From the NCBI GenBank assembly GCA_963668595.1, contig OY764876.1, positions 2,728,001 to 2,792,000 on the forward strand: a DNA stretch of 64,000 nt. The letters are read 5' to 3'. This DNA comes from GWE2-42-39 sp963668595 (GTDB lineage Bacteria > Bacteroidota > Bacteroidia > Bacteroidales > Prolixibacteraceae). Both the position numbers and the translations under genes were made by a program. The notes below the pieces were generated by a model, which did not search any database, was not told the origin of the DNA, and worked only from the letters and a program-made list of their open reading frames with translations. Within the stretch, counting starts at the first letter, position 1, and each line of letters opens with the position of its first letter. Below are positions 38,890-46,631 of this stretch, piece after piece.

Positions 38890-39095
38890 ATCGAACCCTT
38901 ACAGGGTTCTGGCTTTGTTGTCGTTCGTTCGATGCTGCTACTATAATCAAATCCGTACCGGATTTTCGCACAATACAGTTTTTGCAAGCATACAATCGAT
39001 CCTGCGAACCGGATTCTTCAATCAATGCAGTAGGCATTGGATTATAGTAGCAAACACCCAACAGACCCCCAAAAACAACCCGGTACGGGTTGGAT
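38890..39095. repeat. REP module 3, complete
   Basis: Same four-palindrome order: P1 (38893-38909) reads GAACCCTTACAGGGTTC, where G-to-T and C-to-A changes compensate and keep the stem; P2 38950-38964; P3 39024-39038; P4 39077-39091. Stem arms are GCTACTATAATC and GATTATAGTAGC, differing from module 2 but still complementary. Ends 42 bases before the transposase start. Confidence 0.9.
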
Positions 39096-39133
39096 AGGAT
39101 TTTGCCACATTGTTTCGTAATTTTAAAATAAAA

Positions 39134-39610
39134 ATGACACCCGCATCCTATTCGCAAATCTACCTTCATTTTGTATTTGCCGTAAAGTTCAGAGAATCCC
39201 TACTTCAACCACATCATCAACTTGAACTATTCCCTTTCATTTCCGGGTTGATTAACAGCATGGGACATAAATCGTATGCCGTAAACGGGATGCCTGATCA
39301 TGTCCATATCTTTATAAGTTTTAATCCGAAAGAATCACCGTCGGAAACAATTAAGGAAATCAAACGGGCATCAAGCAATTTTATTAATTCGAAGAATTGG
39401 TTTCCCGGAAAGTTTCAATGGCAAAATGGATATGGTTGTTTTTCGTATGGCAAATCACAGATTGATTCAGTCGTAAAATATATCAGGGATCAGAAACAAC
39501 ATCATACCAAGACAAGTTTCAGAGAAGAATACATTTCATTTCTTCAGAAATTTGATATTGAATATGATGAACGGTATTTATTCGATTTCATCCACATCGA
39601 AGAATCATAA
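39134..39610 (+). CDS. REP-associated / IS200-like tyrosine transposase (Y1, HUH)
   Basis: A 158-residue single-strand transposase of the Y1_Tnp family from the ATG at 39134 (an upstream ATG at 39110 would add 8 residues). HUH metal site His56/His58 in MPDHVHIF; catalytic Tyr116 in IDSVVKYIRDQ; the family's FQWQNGYGCFSY region at 94-105. It would nick and join single-stranded DNA at hairpins. There is no TnpB partner, and it is set exactly between palindromic modules: 42 bases after the P4 of module 3, and its stop codon touches the P1 of module 4. This fits a domesticated RAYT more than a free IS200 copy. All catalytic residues are intact. Confidence 0.9.
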   Translation: MTPASYSQIYLHFVFAVKFRESLLQPHHQLELFPFISGLINSMGHKSYAVNGMPDHVHIFISFNPKESPSETIKEIKRASSNFINSKNWFPGKFQWQNGYGCFSYGKSQIDSVVKYIRDQKQHHTKTSFREEYISFLQKFDIEYDERYLFDFIHIEES

Positions 39611-39811
39611 TCGAACCCGTACCGGGTTCTGTTTTTATTCTCGTTCGGTTCTGCTACTATAATCAAATCCGTACCGGATTTTCGCACAATATAGTTTTTG
39701 CAAGCATACAATCGAATAAGCGAACCAAATCCGTCAATCAATGCCATAGGCATTGGATTATAGTAGAAAACAGCGATTCAGACGAGCATCACAACCCGGT
39801 ACGGGTTGGAT
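39610..39811. repeat. REP module 4, complete
   Basis: P1 39613-39629, P2 39666-39680, P3 AATGCCATAGGCATT 39740-39754, P4 39793-39807, with stem arms CTACTATAATC (39654-39664) and GATTATAGTAG (39756-39766). It starts one base from the transposase stop codon. Confidence 0.9.
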
Positions 39812-39849
39812 AAAGTTTAACAATATTATTTCGTATTTTTAAAAGAAAA

Positions 39850-40110
39850 ATGGTTGACGAAAAATTTATCATCCCAATTGATGCTATCGAAAAAGACTTT
39901 AGCGATTTTCTTAATCTTCAAAATAACTCCCGAATAATATTTTCTGGTCCTTTTGGAATCGGAAAAACCTATTTTCTTGACAAGTTTTTTAAAGCAAGGA
40001 CAGATCAATATTATCCTGTTTTTCTGAGACCCGTAAATTATTCGTTACTATCCAATGAGGATGTATTTAAGCTGATTCGCGGGAATGAGGTTGGGAAAGT
40101 TGCTTTTTAA
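39850..40110 (+). pseudogene. N-terminal fragment of a KAP/AAA-type P-loop NTPase
   Basis: An 86-residue reading frame whose sequence is the start of a larger P-loop protein: a short acidic lead, IIFSGPFGIGKTYFLDKFF with a complete Walker A (GPFGIGKT), and a PVFLRPVNYS strand, then it runs out at GNEVGKVAF. Family members are several hundred residues long and carry Walker B and sensor motifs, all absent here; no continuation is visible downstream in any frame. Some relatives act in phage defence, but this piece cannot. The 42 bases before its ATG resemble the 42 bases before the transposase ATG (about 32 of 42 identical), both directly following a P4 palindrome. Confidence 0.65.
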
Positions 40111-40197
40111 GCACTGAATATTAGCACAAACTATCTATACAACAACTTATTAAATAAAAAATTTTATTTTAGCAAAAAAAACTTAAATAAAAAACAA

Positions 40198-40728
40198 ATG
40201 AATTTAAAACTGCCCCCACTAAAGTACGTTATTCCTTTCCTACTAATAACGATGATTTCTTGTAAAAAAAACGATGATTTAGTTCTTGATTACGTAGGAA
40301 CATGGGAAACCAACATATCTATCCCTACTACAACAGGATTTACTTCAAAAAAATATTCATTAGTCCTAACAAAACATAACTTCACTGAAACATTTTTTTC
40401 AAATGTCTATCAAATCGTCCCTTCCTTTATAGGAATACTTGCAACAATTGAGGGGAACCTTTCAATTAAGGGAAATAAAATAAATTTTACTGCAAAAAAG
40501 ATAAGCTTTTCGAACATTAATGCAGATACAGGAACAGGCTCCGAGCCATATAAAACCTATACTGAAAAAGATCAAGATTTTACCTCAGTATCGAATGAAC
40601 TATCAAGGCCCACTTATGGATTTCCTAATGAATTTGAAATACGTGATAACCAATTAATACTAAAAGTTGATTACAATAAAGACAACGAATTTTCGGATAA
40701 CGAAATTGTTATCTATTCCCGAAAATAA
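40198..40728 (+). CDS. Small lipoprotein of unknown function, lipocalin-like
   Basis: A 176-residue lipoprotein (lipobox MISC near residue 22). The mature chain starts VGTWETNISIP and alternates short strands, as in small lipocalin-like or DUF-type beta-barrel lipoproteins of Bacteroidota; I cannot name the family. It is more AT-rich than the flanking metabolic genes and sits between the transposase region and a second repeat cluster, so it may have been acquired recently. It ends next to the repeats and has no partner gene. Confidence 0.65.
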   Translation: MNLKLPPLKYVIPFLLITMISCKKNDDLVLDYVGTWETNISIPTTTGFTSKKYSLVLTKHNFTETFFSNVYQIVPSFIGILATIEGNLSIKGNKINFTAKKISFSNINADTGTGSEPYKTYTEKDQDFTSVSNELSRPTYGFPNEFEIRDNQLILKVDYNKDNEFSDNEIVIYSRK

Positions 40729-40748
40729 TTTACTTCACTTCTATTTAA

Positions 40749-40843
40749 GATTCCCGCCTTCGCGGGAATGACGCTTCTGTAATCACTGTCGCAACTTCCT
40801 TCTTTTCTTTCTCCCTCTCCCTGGGAGAGGGCTGGGGAGAGGC
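40749..40843. repeat. Composite palindromic repeat, copy A
   Basis: ATTCCCGCCTTCGCGGGAAT (40750-40769), a conserved link ending CTGTCGCAACTT, then a second palindromic part CCCTCTCCCTGGGAGAGGG with a trailing GGGGAGAGG. The same order occurs in copy B. Similar sequences are widespread dispersed repeats in environmental bacteria. Confidence 0.75.
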
Positions 40844-40850
40844 TCCCACA

Positions 40851-40881
40851 AAAAAAGCCGCCCCTTTGCAGGAACGGCTTT
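40851..40881 (-). terminator. Terminator of the methylmalonyl-CoA mutase operon
   Basis: On the minus strand AAAGCCG and CGGCTTT pair around a 14-base loop and are followed by more T. It lies about 105 bases after the stop of the large subunit gene and between the two composite repeats. Confidence 0.75.
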
Positions 40882-40892
40882 CGTTATCTTGA

Positions 40893-40982
40893 GATTCCCG
40901 CCTTCGCAGGAATGACTTTTCTGTAGATTCTGTCGCAACTTTTTTCATCACCCTTCCCTTGGGGAAGGGTTGGGGATGGGCT
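40893..40982. repeat. Composite palindromic repeat, copy B
   Basis: ATTCCCGCCTTCGCAGGAAT (40894-40913, one change from copy A), the same link CTGTCGCAACTT, then CCCTTCCCTTGGGGAAGGG with trailing GGGGATGGG. The second palindrome has changed in both arms relative to copy A while staying self-complementary. It reaches into the last codons of the mutase gene. Confidence 0.75.
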
Positions 40983-40985
40983 TTC

Positions 40986-43136
40986 TTACTCGTGAGCGGC
41001 CAGTAAAACCTCAAGGATTTTCTTACCAGCGGCAGCTACCGAAGTACCCGGGCCAAAAATAGCCACAGCACCGGCATCGTACAGGTATTGGTAATCCTGC
41101 GCAGGAATTACACCACCAACAATCACCATGATGTCTTCGCGGCCGAGTTTTTTCAGCTCTTCGATTACGGCAGGCACCAGTGTTTTGTGACCAGCGGCCA
41201 ACGAAGAAACACCCATTACATGCACGTCGTTTTCAACGGCTTGTTTGGCAGCTTCTTCCGGAGTCTGGAACAATGGTCCCATGTCCACGTCGAAGCCAAG
41301 GTCGGCATAACCGGTTGCTACTACTTTTGCACCGCGGTCGTGACCATCCTGTCCCATTTTGGCGATCATGATACGTGGCTGGCGGCCTTCCAGTTCGGCA
41401 AATTTCGTTGCAAGCTCCTGAGCTTCCTGGAAAGTCTTGTCTTGTTTGCTTTCTGATGAATACACGCCTGAAATAGTTCTGATTACTGCTTTATAACGTC
41501 CCACATGTTTTTCGCATGCGTCGGAAATTTCACCCAACGATGCACGTTTTTTAGCTGCATCGATAGCGAGTTCAAGCAAGTTGCCTTCGCCTGTTTCAAC
41601 ACATTTGCTGAGTTTGGTAAGGGCTGCCTGACATTCGTCTTCGTTACGCTCGGCACGTAGTTTTTTCAAACGCTCAATCTGAGCCAAACGAACAGCAGTG
41701 TTATCGACTTCCAGAATATCGATCGGATCTTCTTTTTCGAGACGATATTTATTCACACCCACAATAGTTTGTGAACCCGAGTCGATACGGCCTTGAGTGC
41801 GGGCAGCAGCTTCTTCGATACGCATTTTCGGAACACCGGTTTCGATTGCTTTCGACATACCACCCAGTTTCTCAACTTCTTCGATCAACGCCCAGGCTTT
41901 GGTATATAATTCCTGAGTCAATGCTTCAACATAGTATGAACCTGCCCATGGGTCAACCGCACGGCAAATTTCAGTTTCCTGTTGAATATACAACTGCGTG
42001 TTACGTGCAATACGAGCAGAGAAGTCGGTTGGCAGTGCGATCGCTTCGTCCAAAGCGTTGGTGTGTAGCGACTGGGTATGTCCCAGTGCCGAAGCCATTG
42101 CTTCGATACAAGTACGACCTACGTTGTTAAACGGATCTTGCTCGGTTAACGACCAACCTGAAGTTTGCGAGTGAGTACGCAATGCCATTGATTTTGGGTT
42201 TTTCGGGTTGAATTGTTTCACCAGTTTAGCCCAAATCATACGAGCAGCACGCATTTTCGCAATTTCCATGAAGTGGTTCATACCGATTGCCCAGAAGAAC
42301 GACAAACGAGGAGCAAAAGCATCGATGTCGATACCAGCTTTCACACCGGTGCGAAGGTATTCCAAACCGTCGGCCAGCGTGTATGCCATTTCGATGTCGG
42401 CAGTTGCACCAGCTTCCTGCATGTGGTAACCCGAAATTGAAATTGAGTTGAATTTTGGCATTTTCTGAGAAGTGAACTCGAAAATGTCAGCAATAATTTT
42501 CATTGAGAATTCCGGCGGGTAGATGTAAGTGTTACGCACCATGAATTCTTTCAAAATATCGTTCTGAATTGTTCCGGCCAGTTGATCCATGGTAGCACCC
42601 TGCTCCAATGCAGTAACAATGTAGAAAGCCATTACCGGCAACACAGCACCGTTCATGGTCATTGATACCGACATTTTATCCAACGGAATTTGGTCGAACA
42701 AAATTTTCATATCGAGGATAGAATCGATGGCCACACCCGCTTTACCAACGTCGCCAATCACACGTGGGTGATCGCTGTCGTAACCGCGGTGTGTTGCCAG
42801 GTCGAATGCCACCGAAAGACCTTTCTGACCAGCAGCAAGGTTACGACGGTAGAATGCGTTCGATTCTTCAGCAGTTGAGAATCCGGCGTACTGGCGTACG
42901 GTCCAGGGTTGCATGGCGTACATTACCGAGTACGGACCACGCAGGTAAGGTGCTACCCCTGCAGCATAGTTCAAATGCTCCATGCCTTCGAGGTCTTCCT
43001 TGGTGTAAACCGGTTTCACCGGAATTTGTTCCGGAGTCACCCAGTTCTTTTCAATCATGTTCTTTGCAGCCCACTCAGCAGCATTGCTCTGAGTAGTTGC
43101 AGTTTTGATGTTTATATCTTTAAAATTCGGTTTCAT
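40986..43136 (-). CDS. mutB: Methylmalonyl-CoA mutase, large (catalytic) subunit
   Basis: A 716-residue adenosylcobalamin enzyme that interconverts succinyl-CoA and (R)-methylmalonyl-CoA, central to propionate formation or use in Bacteroidota. The N-terminal barrel has the substrate region RGPYSVMYAMQPWTVRQYAG and SFFWAIGMNHFMEIAKMRAAR; the C-terminal cobalamin domain has the DxHxxG motif in MGQDGHDRGAKVVATGY. Length is standard. It pairs with the small subunit encoded upstream, but the usual close spacing is lost: a four-helix-bundle gene with flanking repeats separates them by 438 bases. Confidence 0.97.
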   Translation of the reverse strand: MKPNFKDINIKTATTQSNAAEWAAKNMIEKNWVTPEQIPVKPVYTKEDLEGMEHLNYAAGVAPYLRGPYSVMYAMQPWTVRQYAGFSTAEESNAFYRRNLAAGQKGLSVAFDLATHRGYDSDHPRVIGDVGKAGVAIDSILDMKILFDQIPLDKMSVSMTMNGAVLPVMAFYIVTALEQGATMDQLAGTIQNDILKEFMVRNTYIYPPEFSMKIIADIFEFTSQKMPKFNSISISGYHMQEAGATADIEMAYTLADGLEYLRTGVKAGIDIDAFAPRLSFFWAIGMNHFMEIAKMRAARMIWAKLVKQFNPKNPKSMALRTHSQTSGWSLTEQDPFNNVGRTCIEAMASALGHTQSLHTNALDEAIALPTDFSARIARNTQLYIQQETEICRAVDPWAGSYYVEALTQELYTKAWALIEEVEKLGGMSKAIETGVPKMRIEEAAARTQGRIDSGSQTIVGVNKYRLEKEDPIDILEVDNTAVRLAQIERLKKLRAERNEDECQAALTKLSKCVETGEGNLLELAIDAAKKRASLGEISDACEKHVGRYKAVIRTISGVYSSESKQDKTFQEAQELATKFAELEGRQPRIMIAKMGQDGHDRGAKVVATGYADLGFDVDMGPLFQTPEEAAKQAVENDVHVMGVSSLAAGHKTLVPAVIEELKKLGREDIMVIVGGVIPAQDYQYLYDAGAVAIFGPGTSVAAAGKKILEVLLAAHE

Positions 43137-43141
43137 ATACG

Positions 43142-43180
43142 ATTAGATTTTAGATGATAGATTTTAGATTTTAGACTAAG
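43142..43180. repeat. AGATTTT heptad repeats, left flank of four-helix-bundle gene
   Basis: Five tandem 7-base units of the form AGATNNT ending in AGACTAA, read on the plus strand. They overlap the stop codon of the four-helix-bundle gene. The right flank (43531-43560) carries four such units in inverted orientation ending in the same AGACTAA, so the gene sits in an inverted-repeat frame. Confidence 0.7.
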
Positions 43181-43521
43181 CGATTTTGAAAAGAGACCAT
43201 CATTTTAATTATTTCATTGATACTGTTAAAAATTGATTCCAATTCTTCTTCTAAAAGAAGCCCAAGGTCATTTGACAGAATCAACAATGTTTCCAACTCA
43301 AACAACGAACCTTTTGCAATATCAAGAAAATGAGAAAAATCACGGTCTGTTCCACGACCTGCCCCTTCTGCAATGTTTGCAGGAACAGAAACAACGGCTC
43401 TCCTTATTTGAGAGGTCAACCCATAGAGTTCTTCCTTGGGAAGTTTTTCCGATATTCTGTAAACCGCGGTTACAAGTCCCCGAGCGTTTTGCCAGATTTT
43501 TATCTCCTTGTAATTGTGCAT
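43171..43521 (-). CDS. Four-helix-bundle protein, 23S rRNA intervening-sequence type (S23/TIGR02436)
   Basis: A 116-residue helical protein with the family's conserved start MHNYKEIKIWQNARGL and the motif SQIRRAVVSVPANIAEGAGR near residues 37-56. Such genes occur inside 23S rRNA insertions and, in Bacteroidota, as stand-alone copies dispersed in the chromosome; the biochemical role is not known. Here it lies between the two mutase subunit genes, same strand, and is bounded by inverted AGATTTT-type repeats, which suggests arrival as a small mobile or repeat-borne unit. Confidence 0.9.
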   Translation of the reverse strand: MHNYKEIKIWQNARGLVTAVYRISEKLPKEELYGLTSQIRRAVVSVPANIAEGAGRGTDRDFSHFLDIAKGSLFELETLLILSNDLGLLLEEELESIFNSINEIIKMMVSFQNRLV

Positions 43522-43530
43522 TGTTTGGTT

Positions 43531-43560
43531 TTAGTCTATTATCTAATATCTAAAATCTGA
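43531..43560. repeat. AGATTTT heptad repeats, right flank
   Basis: On the minus strand this reads AGATTTT, AGATATT, AGATAAT, AGACTAA: four heptads matching the left flank at 43142-43180 in inverted orientation. It lies 9 bases upstream of the four-helix-bundle start codon. Confidence 0.7.
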
Positions 43561-43573
43561 TGTCTATTATGTA

Positions 43574-45439
43574 TTAAATTTTTAATAAACCTTGGTATCT
43601 CTTCAATTCTTCTAAGAGGTTACTTTTCACATGGATGAAGTTTGAGATGCCTTTAGCTTTCAATTCGTCCATACAAGCAGGGGATCCGGCTACAACAAAA
43701 ATAGCGTCGTCTTTCAGTAATTCGAAAGCAGCAGGAGCAAGTTCAGCGTACTCATCGTCAGAGCTACAGATAACCACGATATTGGCTTTAGCAGCTTTGG
43801 CTGCTTCAATACCTTCGGCAACTGTTGCAAACCCATTGTTGTCAACCACTTCGTAACCGGCTACGGCAAAGAAGTTGCAGGCAAACTGGGCACGTGCTTT
43901 ACGCATAGCCAGGTTACCAATGGTAAGCATGTAAGCCATCGGGCGTTTGTTGCTTTTTGCATACACATCGGTTTGATAACGCAATGTTTCAAAAGCCTGT
44001 GCTCCACGGTATATTTTCAACGTTTCGATTTCGGCATCAGCATCAGCTCCGCAAGAAGGAACCAAAGCAGCTGCATCCAGTTCAGCAGTGATTTTCTCTG
44101 TGAAATTCGGGAACTGGTTTACTCCTAACAGGTTTTCGCGACGGGTTGCAATGTTCATATCACGTTTTGCAGCCATTGCTTTTACTTCAGCCTGAATGAA
44201 ACCTTCTTTGGCTGCAGCAATAAAACCACCTTTTTCCTGAATGTCGAGGAACAATTTCCAGGCAGCTTCTGCAATCGAAACAGTTAATTCTTCAATGTAA
44301 TACGATCCGGCCGATGGGTCAACGATTTTGTCGAGGTGCGACTCTTCTTTCAGCAATAATTGCTGATTGCGGGCAATACGGTCGGAGAATGTAGTTGTGT
44401 TTTCGTAAGCAGCGTTGAATGGCAATACAGTGATTGAATCCACTCCACCCAAAGCAGCACTCATGGCCTCGGTTTGGGTACGCAGCATGTTCACGTATGG
44501 GTCGTAAATGGTTTTGTTCCAGCTTCCGGTTTCAGCGTGAGCATCCATTTTGCAGCTGCAATCGCAAGCAGGCTGGTATGCTTTCACGATTTGTGCCCAC
44601 AACATACGGGCAGCGCGAAATTTGGCAATTTCCATAAAATAGTTGGCGCTAACAGCAAAATCAAATTTGATTTTTTTAGCTACTGCATCGATGCTCAAAC
44701 CTGCATTGGTAAGCAGATTCAGGTATTCAGCACCCTGAGCCAGTGCAAAAGCCAATTCCTGAGCAATTGATGAACCTGCGTTGCTGTAGTTTTTGCCGTG
44801 AACAGTCACCACTCTGTATTTTTTCAGCTCTGCTGTTTCTTCAATCAGTGCTTTAATTTCGGCGATGCTGTTTGCGTCAAATTTACCTTTCAGCAAATAG
44901 CTACCCAGCGGGTCGATATTTACCGATGCAAATACGTTGGCTTTATCCCAATTGCCTTTTTCGATGTAAGCAGCCAGCAAACGAGCCATATTCAGGTTTT
45001 TGCAGCAGCAAACGAAATTCACTTCAATAGCTTCCAGACAAATACCTTTCAGCAAAATGTCGAGGTCAGCAACAGTTAATTCGGTACAGCTTGTAAAAAC
45101 AAAACCCAACGAGGTAACTCCTTTATTTAAAATATCGAGTGCTTTTTCGTTGGATTCTTTCAGGTCTTTCACCACAATATTTTGGCGAACCAGCCATTCA
45201 TTGTTGTCTTTTTTATTGCCTCTCACGAATGGGAATTCACCGGGCAAGCTATTGGTGTGATCCAGTTTTTCAAGGTCTTCTGCCCTGTAAAAAGGTTTCA
45301 CATTAAATCCTTCATTGGTTTTCCAAACCAGCTTCTTGTCAAAGTCGGCTCCTTTCAGGTCGGCGGTCACTTTGTCCATCCACTCCTGAGTACTTACCGA
45401 AGGAAATTCAGTAAAAAGTTGATTATATTTTTCTGCCAT
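43574..45439 (-). CDS. mutA: Methylmalonyl-CoA mutase, small subunit
   Basis: A 621-residue partner of the large mutase subunit. It keeps the family's N-terminal fold (FPSVSTQEWMDKVTADLKGADFDKKLVW) and FMEIAKFRAARMLWAQIV, but its C-terminal cobalamin-like domain lacks DxHxxG, as expected for the non-catalytic subunit of the heterodimer. A Cys-rich insert (PACDCSCKMDAHAETGSW) sits in the barrel. It is the first gene of the mutase operon and has a candidate promoter box at 45465-45472. Confidence 0.95.
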   Translation of the reverse strand: MAEKYNQLFTEFPSVSTQEWMDKVTADLKGADFDKKLVWKTNEGFNVKPFYRAEDLEKLDHTNSLPGEFPFVRGNKKDNNEWLVRQNIVVKDLKESNEKALDILNKGVTSLGFVFTSCTELTVADLDILLKGICLEAIEVNFVCCCKNLNMARLLAAYIEKGNWDKANVFASVNIDPLGSYLLKGKFDANSIAEIKALIEETAELKKYRVVTVHGKNYSNAGSSIAQELAFALAQGAEYLNLLTNAGLSIDAVAKKIKFDFAVSANYFMEIAKFRAARMLWAQIVKAYQPACDCSCKMDAHAETGSWNKTIYDPYVNMLRTQTEAMSAALGGVDSITVLPFNAAYENTTTFSDRIARNQQLLLKEESHLDKIVDPSAGSYYIEELTVSIAEAAWKLFLDIQEKGGFIAAAKEGFIQAEVKAMAAKRDMNIATRRENLLGVNQFPNFTEKITAELDAAALVPSCGADADAEIETLKIYRGAQAFETLRYQTDVYAKSNKRPMAYMLTIGNLAMRKARAQFACNFFAVAGYEVVDNNGFATVAEGIEAAKAAKANIVVICSSDDEYAELAPAAFELLKDDAIFVVAGSPACMDELKAKGISNFIHVKSNLLEELKRYQGLLKI

Positions 45440-45464
45440 AATGTAACTATTAAAAAATCAGCCG

Positions 45465-45472
45465 CAAAAATA
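45465..45472 (-). promoter_or_regulatory. Possible -7 box of the mutase operon
   Basis: Minus-strand TATTTTTG fits TAnnTTTG, 26 bases before the mutA start. The nearest -33-like TTG (45495-45497) gives a long 22-base spacer, so the match is only fair. Confidence 0.4.
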
Positions 45473-45965
45473 GTGCTTTTTCTATACCTGAGCTCAAAAC
45501 ACGGCAGGATTTTAACTAATTGCTAACAAATATCATGTTTTGATTTTCAATGAATTAAAAATGAAAACATATAGAAAACTACATATAAACCACTTCTAAA
45601 TAAGAAATCCGGACATGTAACTCGCGAACAAATCCGGATTCCGGTATCAAAATAAAATAATGACGCGTTTATGTTTCTCATAACGACCTGTATTTCTTTT
45701 ATTTATACAGAAATCAATTCCAAGTATTTTGCGCAAAAGATGTCTCTCTATATAGATCAAAATAAATACTAAAATATTGCAGAAAGCAGATCAACATCAA
45801 CCAGTTCAGTTTTTTTCTGTCTCTATTTATTGAGAACAGTTCAACAGAAGGGAACAACAAGTGAACCAACCCAAAATGCAGTTCAACGAAAATTGCTTGT
45901 CTTCATTTTTACAAGTCCCTTCTTTTGCTGAAACAATTTTCAGAAAACAGTAAAACATTGAAGCC
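45473..45965. other. Long AT-rich intergenic region between divergent operons
   Basis: About 490 bases with no convincing gene. It contains two copies of AAATCCGGA around 45606-45655 and a perfect 12-base palindrome TTTTGCGCAAAA at 45727-45738, about 230 bases before the plus-strand operon start. No known riboswitch or small RNA is recognised; it probably carries the divergent promoters. Confidence 0.5.
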
Positions 45966-46631
45966 ATGATTTTAATTGCAATTTTATTACTGCATTTATT
46001 TCCCGGCAATTATGCCGAGAAATATGTCTCATCAGAGGTATTATCCATTGAGACAAAACTTACGTCACCCAAAGCAACAGAAGAATGGGATCTTTGCAAA
46101 CAACACAAGAATGTGAGCATTTTTCAACGCTGGACAGAAGCTGAGCCAGGACGAAATGCCCGGGAAATTTATGCAGAAACCGTTGTCGCGGCGACACCCG
46201 AAGCACTAGTCAAAATTATCAGAAACGAAGATTACGGAAAGCAATGGCTCTCGATGGCCGACGAATATGAGGTAATTGCGAGTACATCACAAAATGAGTG
46301 GTATGCTTATTCCAGATTTAGTCTTACTCCGCTATTAAAGTTTGATCTGATTACGTTAAACCAAGTTTCAGAGAATTTAGAACAACATTCATTAAGCATC
46401 GGCATTTCTGGACAGCCCAATTACTATCCAGAAAAAAAGAACTTTCGCAGGCTTTCTCACTTTTCCGGAAAATGGGAATTTATTGCTGAAAGCAATCATC
46501 GTACTCGCATTCGGTACTATCTTTTTTCAAAAACAAAGCCGTTTCTTCCACGCTGGATTACCGATCCGTTTGTTTTTGGCGAACTCGAAACCTGTGTAAA
46601 CAACGTTAAATCAATTGCCGAAAAGAAATGA
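45966..46631 (+). CDS. START/SRPBCC-like lipid-binding domain protein
   Basis: A 221-residue protein with an N-terminal hydrophobic segment (1-17) that may be a signal or anchor. The body follows the START/SRPBCC pattern of bacterial homologues: EEWDLCKQHKNVSIFQRWTE opening, IYAETVVAATPEALVKIIRN, then WYAYSRFSLTPLL and a closing amphipathic helix near GELETCVNNVKSIA. Such domains bind hydrophobic ligands. It heads a plus-strand cluster whose reading frames overlap by ATGA, so it is translationally coupled to the DUF2062 gene. Confidence 0.82.
   Translation: MILIAILLLHLFPGNYAEKYVSSEVLSIETKLTSPKATEEWDLCKQHKNVSIFQRWTEAEPGRNAREIYAETVVAATPEALVKIIRNEDYGKQWLSMADEYEVIASTSQNEWYAYSRFSLTPLLKFDLITLNQVSENLEQHSLSIGISGQPNYYPEKKNFRRLSHFSGKWEFIAESNHRTRIRYYLFSKTKPFLPRWITDPFVFGELETCVNNVKSIAEKK

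Noticed and set aside
38641..38946. Open frames running through the REP modules on both strands (also 38888-39169 and 39544-39753)
   Set aside because: They consist only of repeat sequence, with composition set by the palindromes, and have no family features.
38500..39811. CRISPR array
   Set aside because: The repeats are palindromic modules of about 200 bases with conserved spacing sequence, not short repeats with unique spacers, and no cas genes are present.
40745..41014. An 89-codon minus-strand reading frame with RRRES and PSPRERE phrases
   Set aside because: It is a translation of the palindromic repeats and the terminator and overlaps the mutase gene end; such frames are common artefacts of these repeats.
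45727..45738. TTTTGCGCAAAA as a regulator binding site
   Set aside because: A single 12-base palindrome without a second copy or promoter context is not enough to call a site; it is noted only in the intergenic entry.
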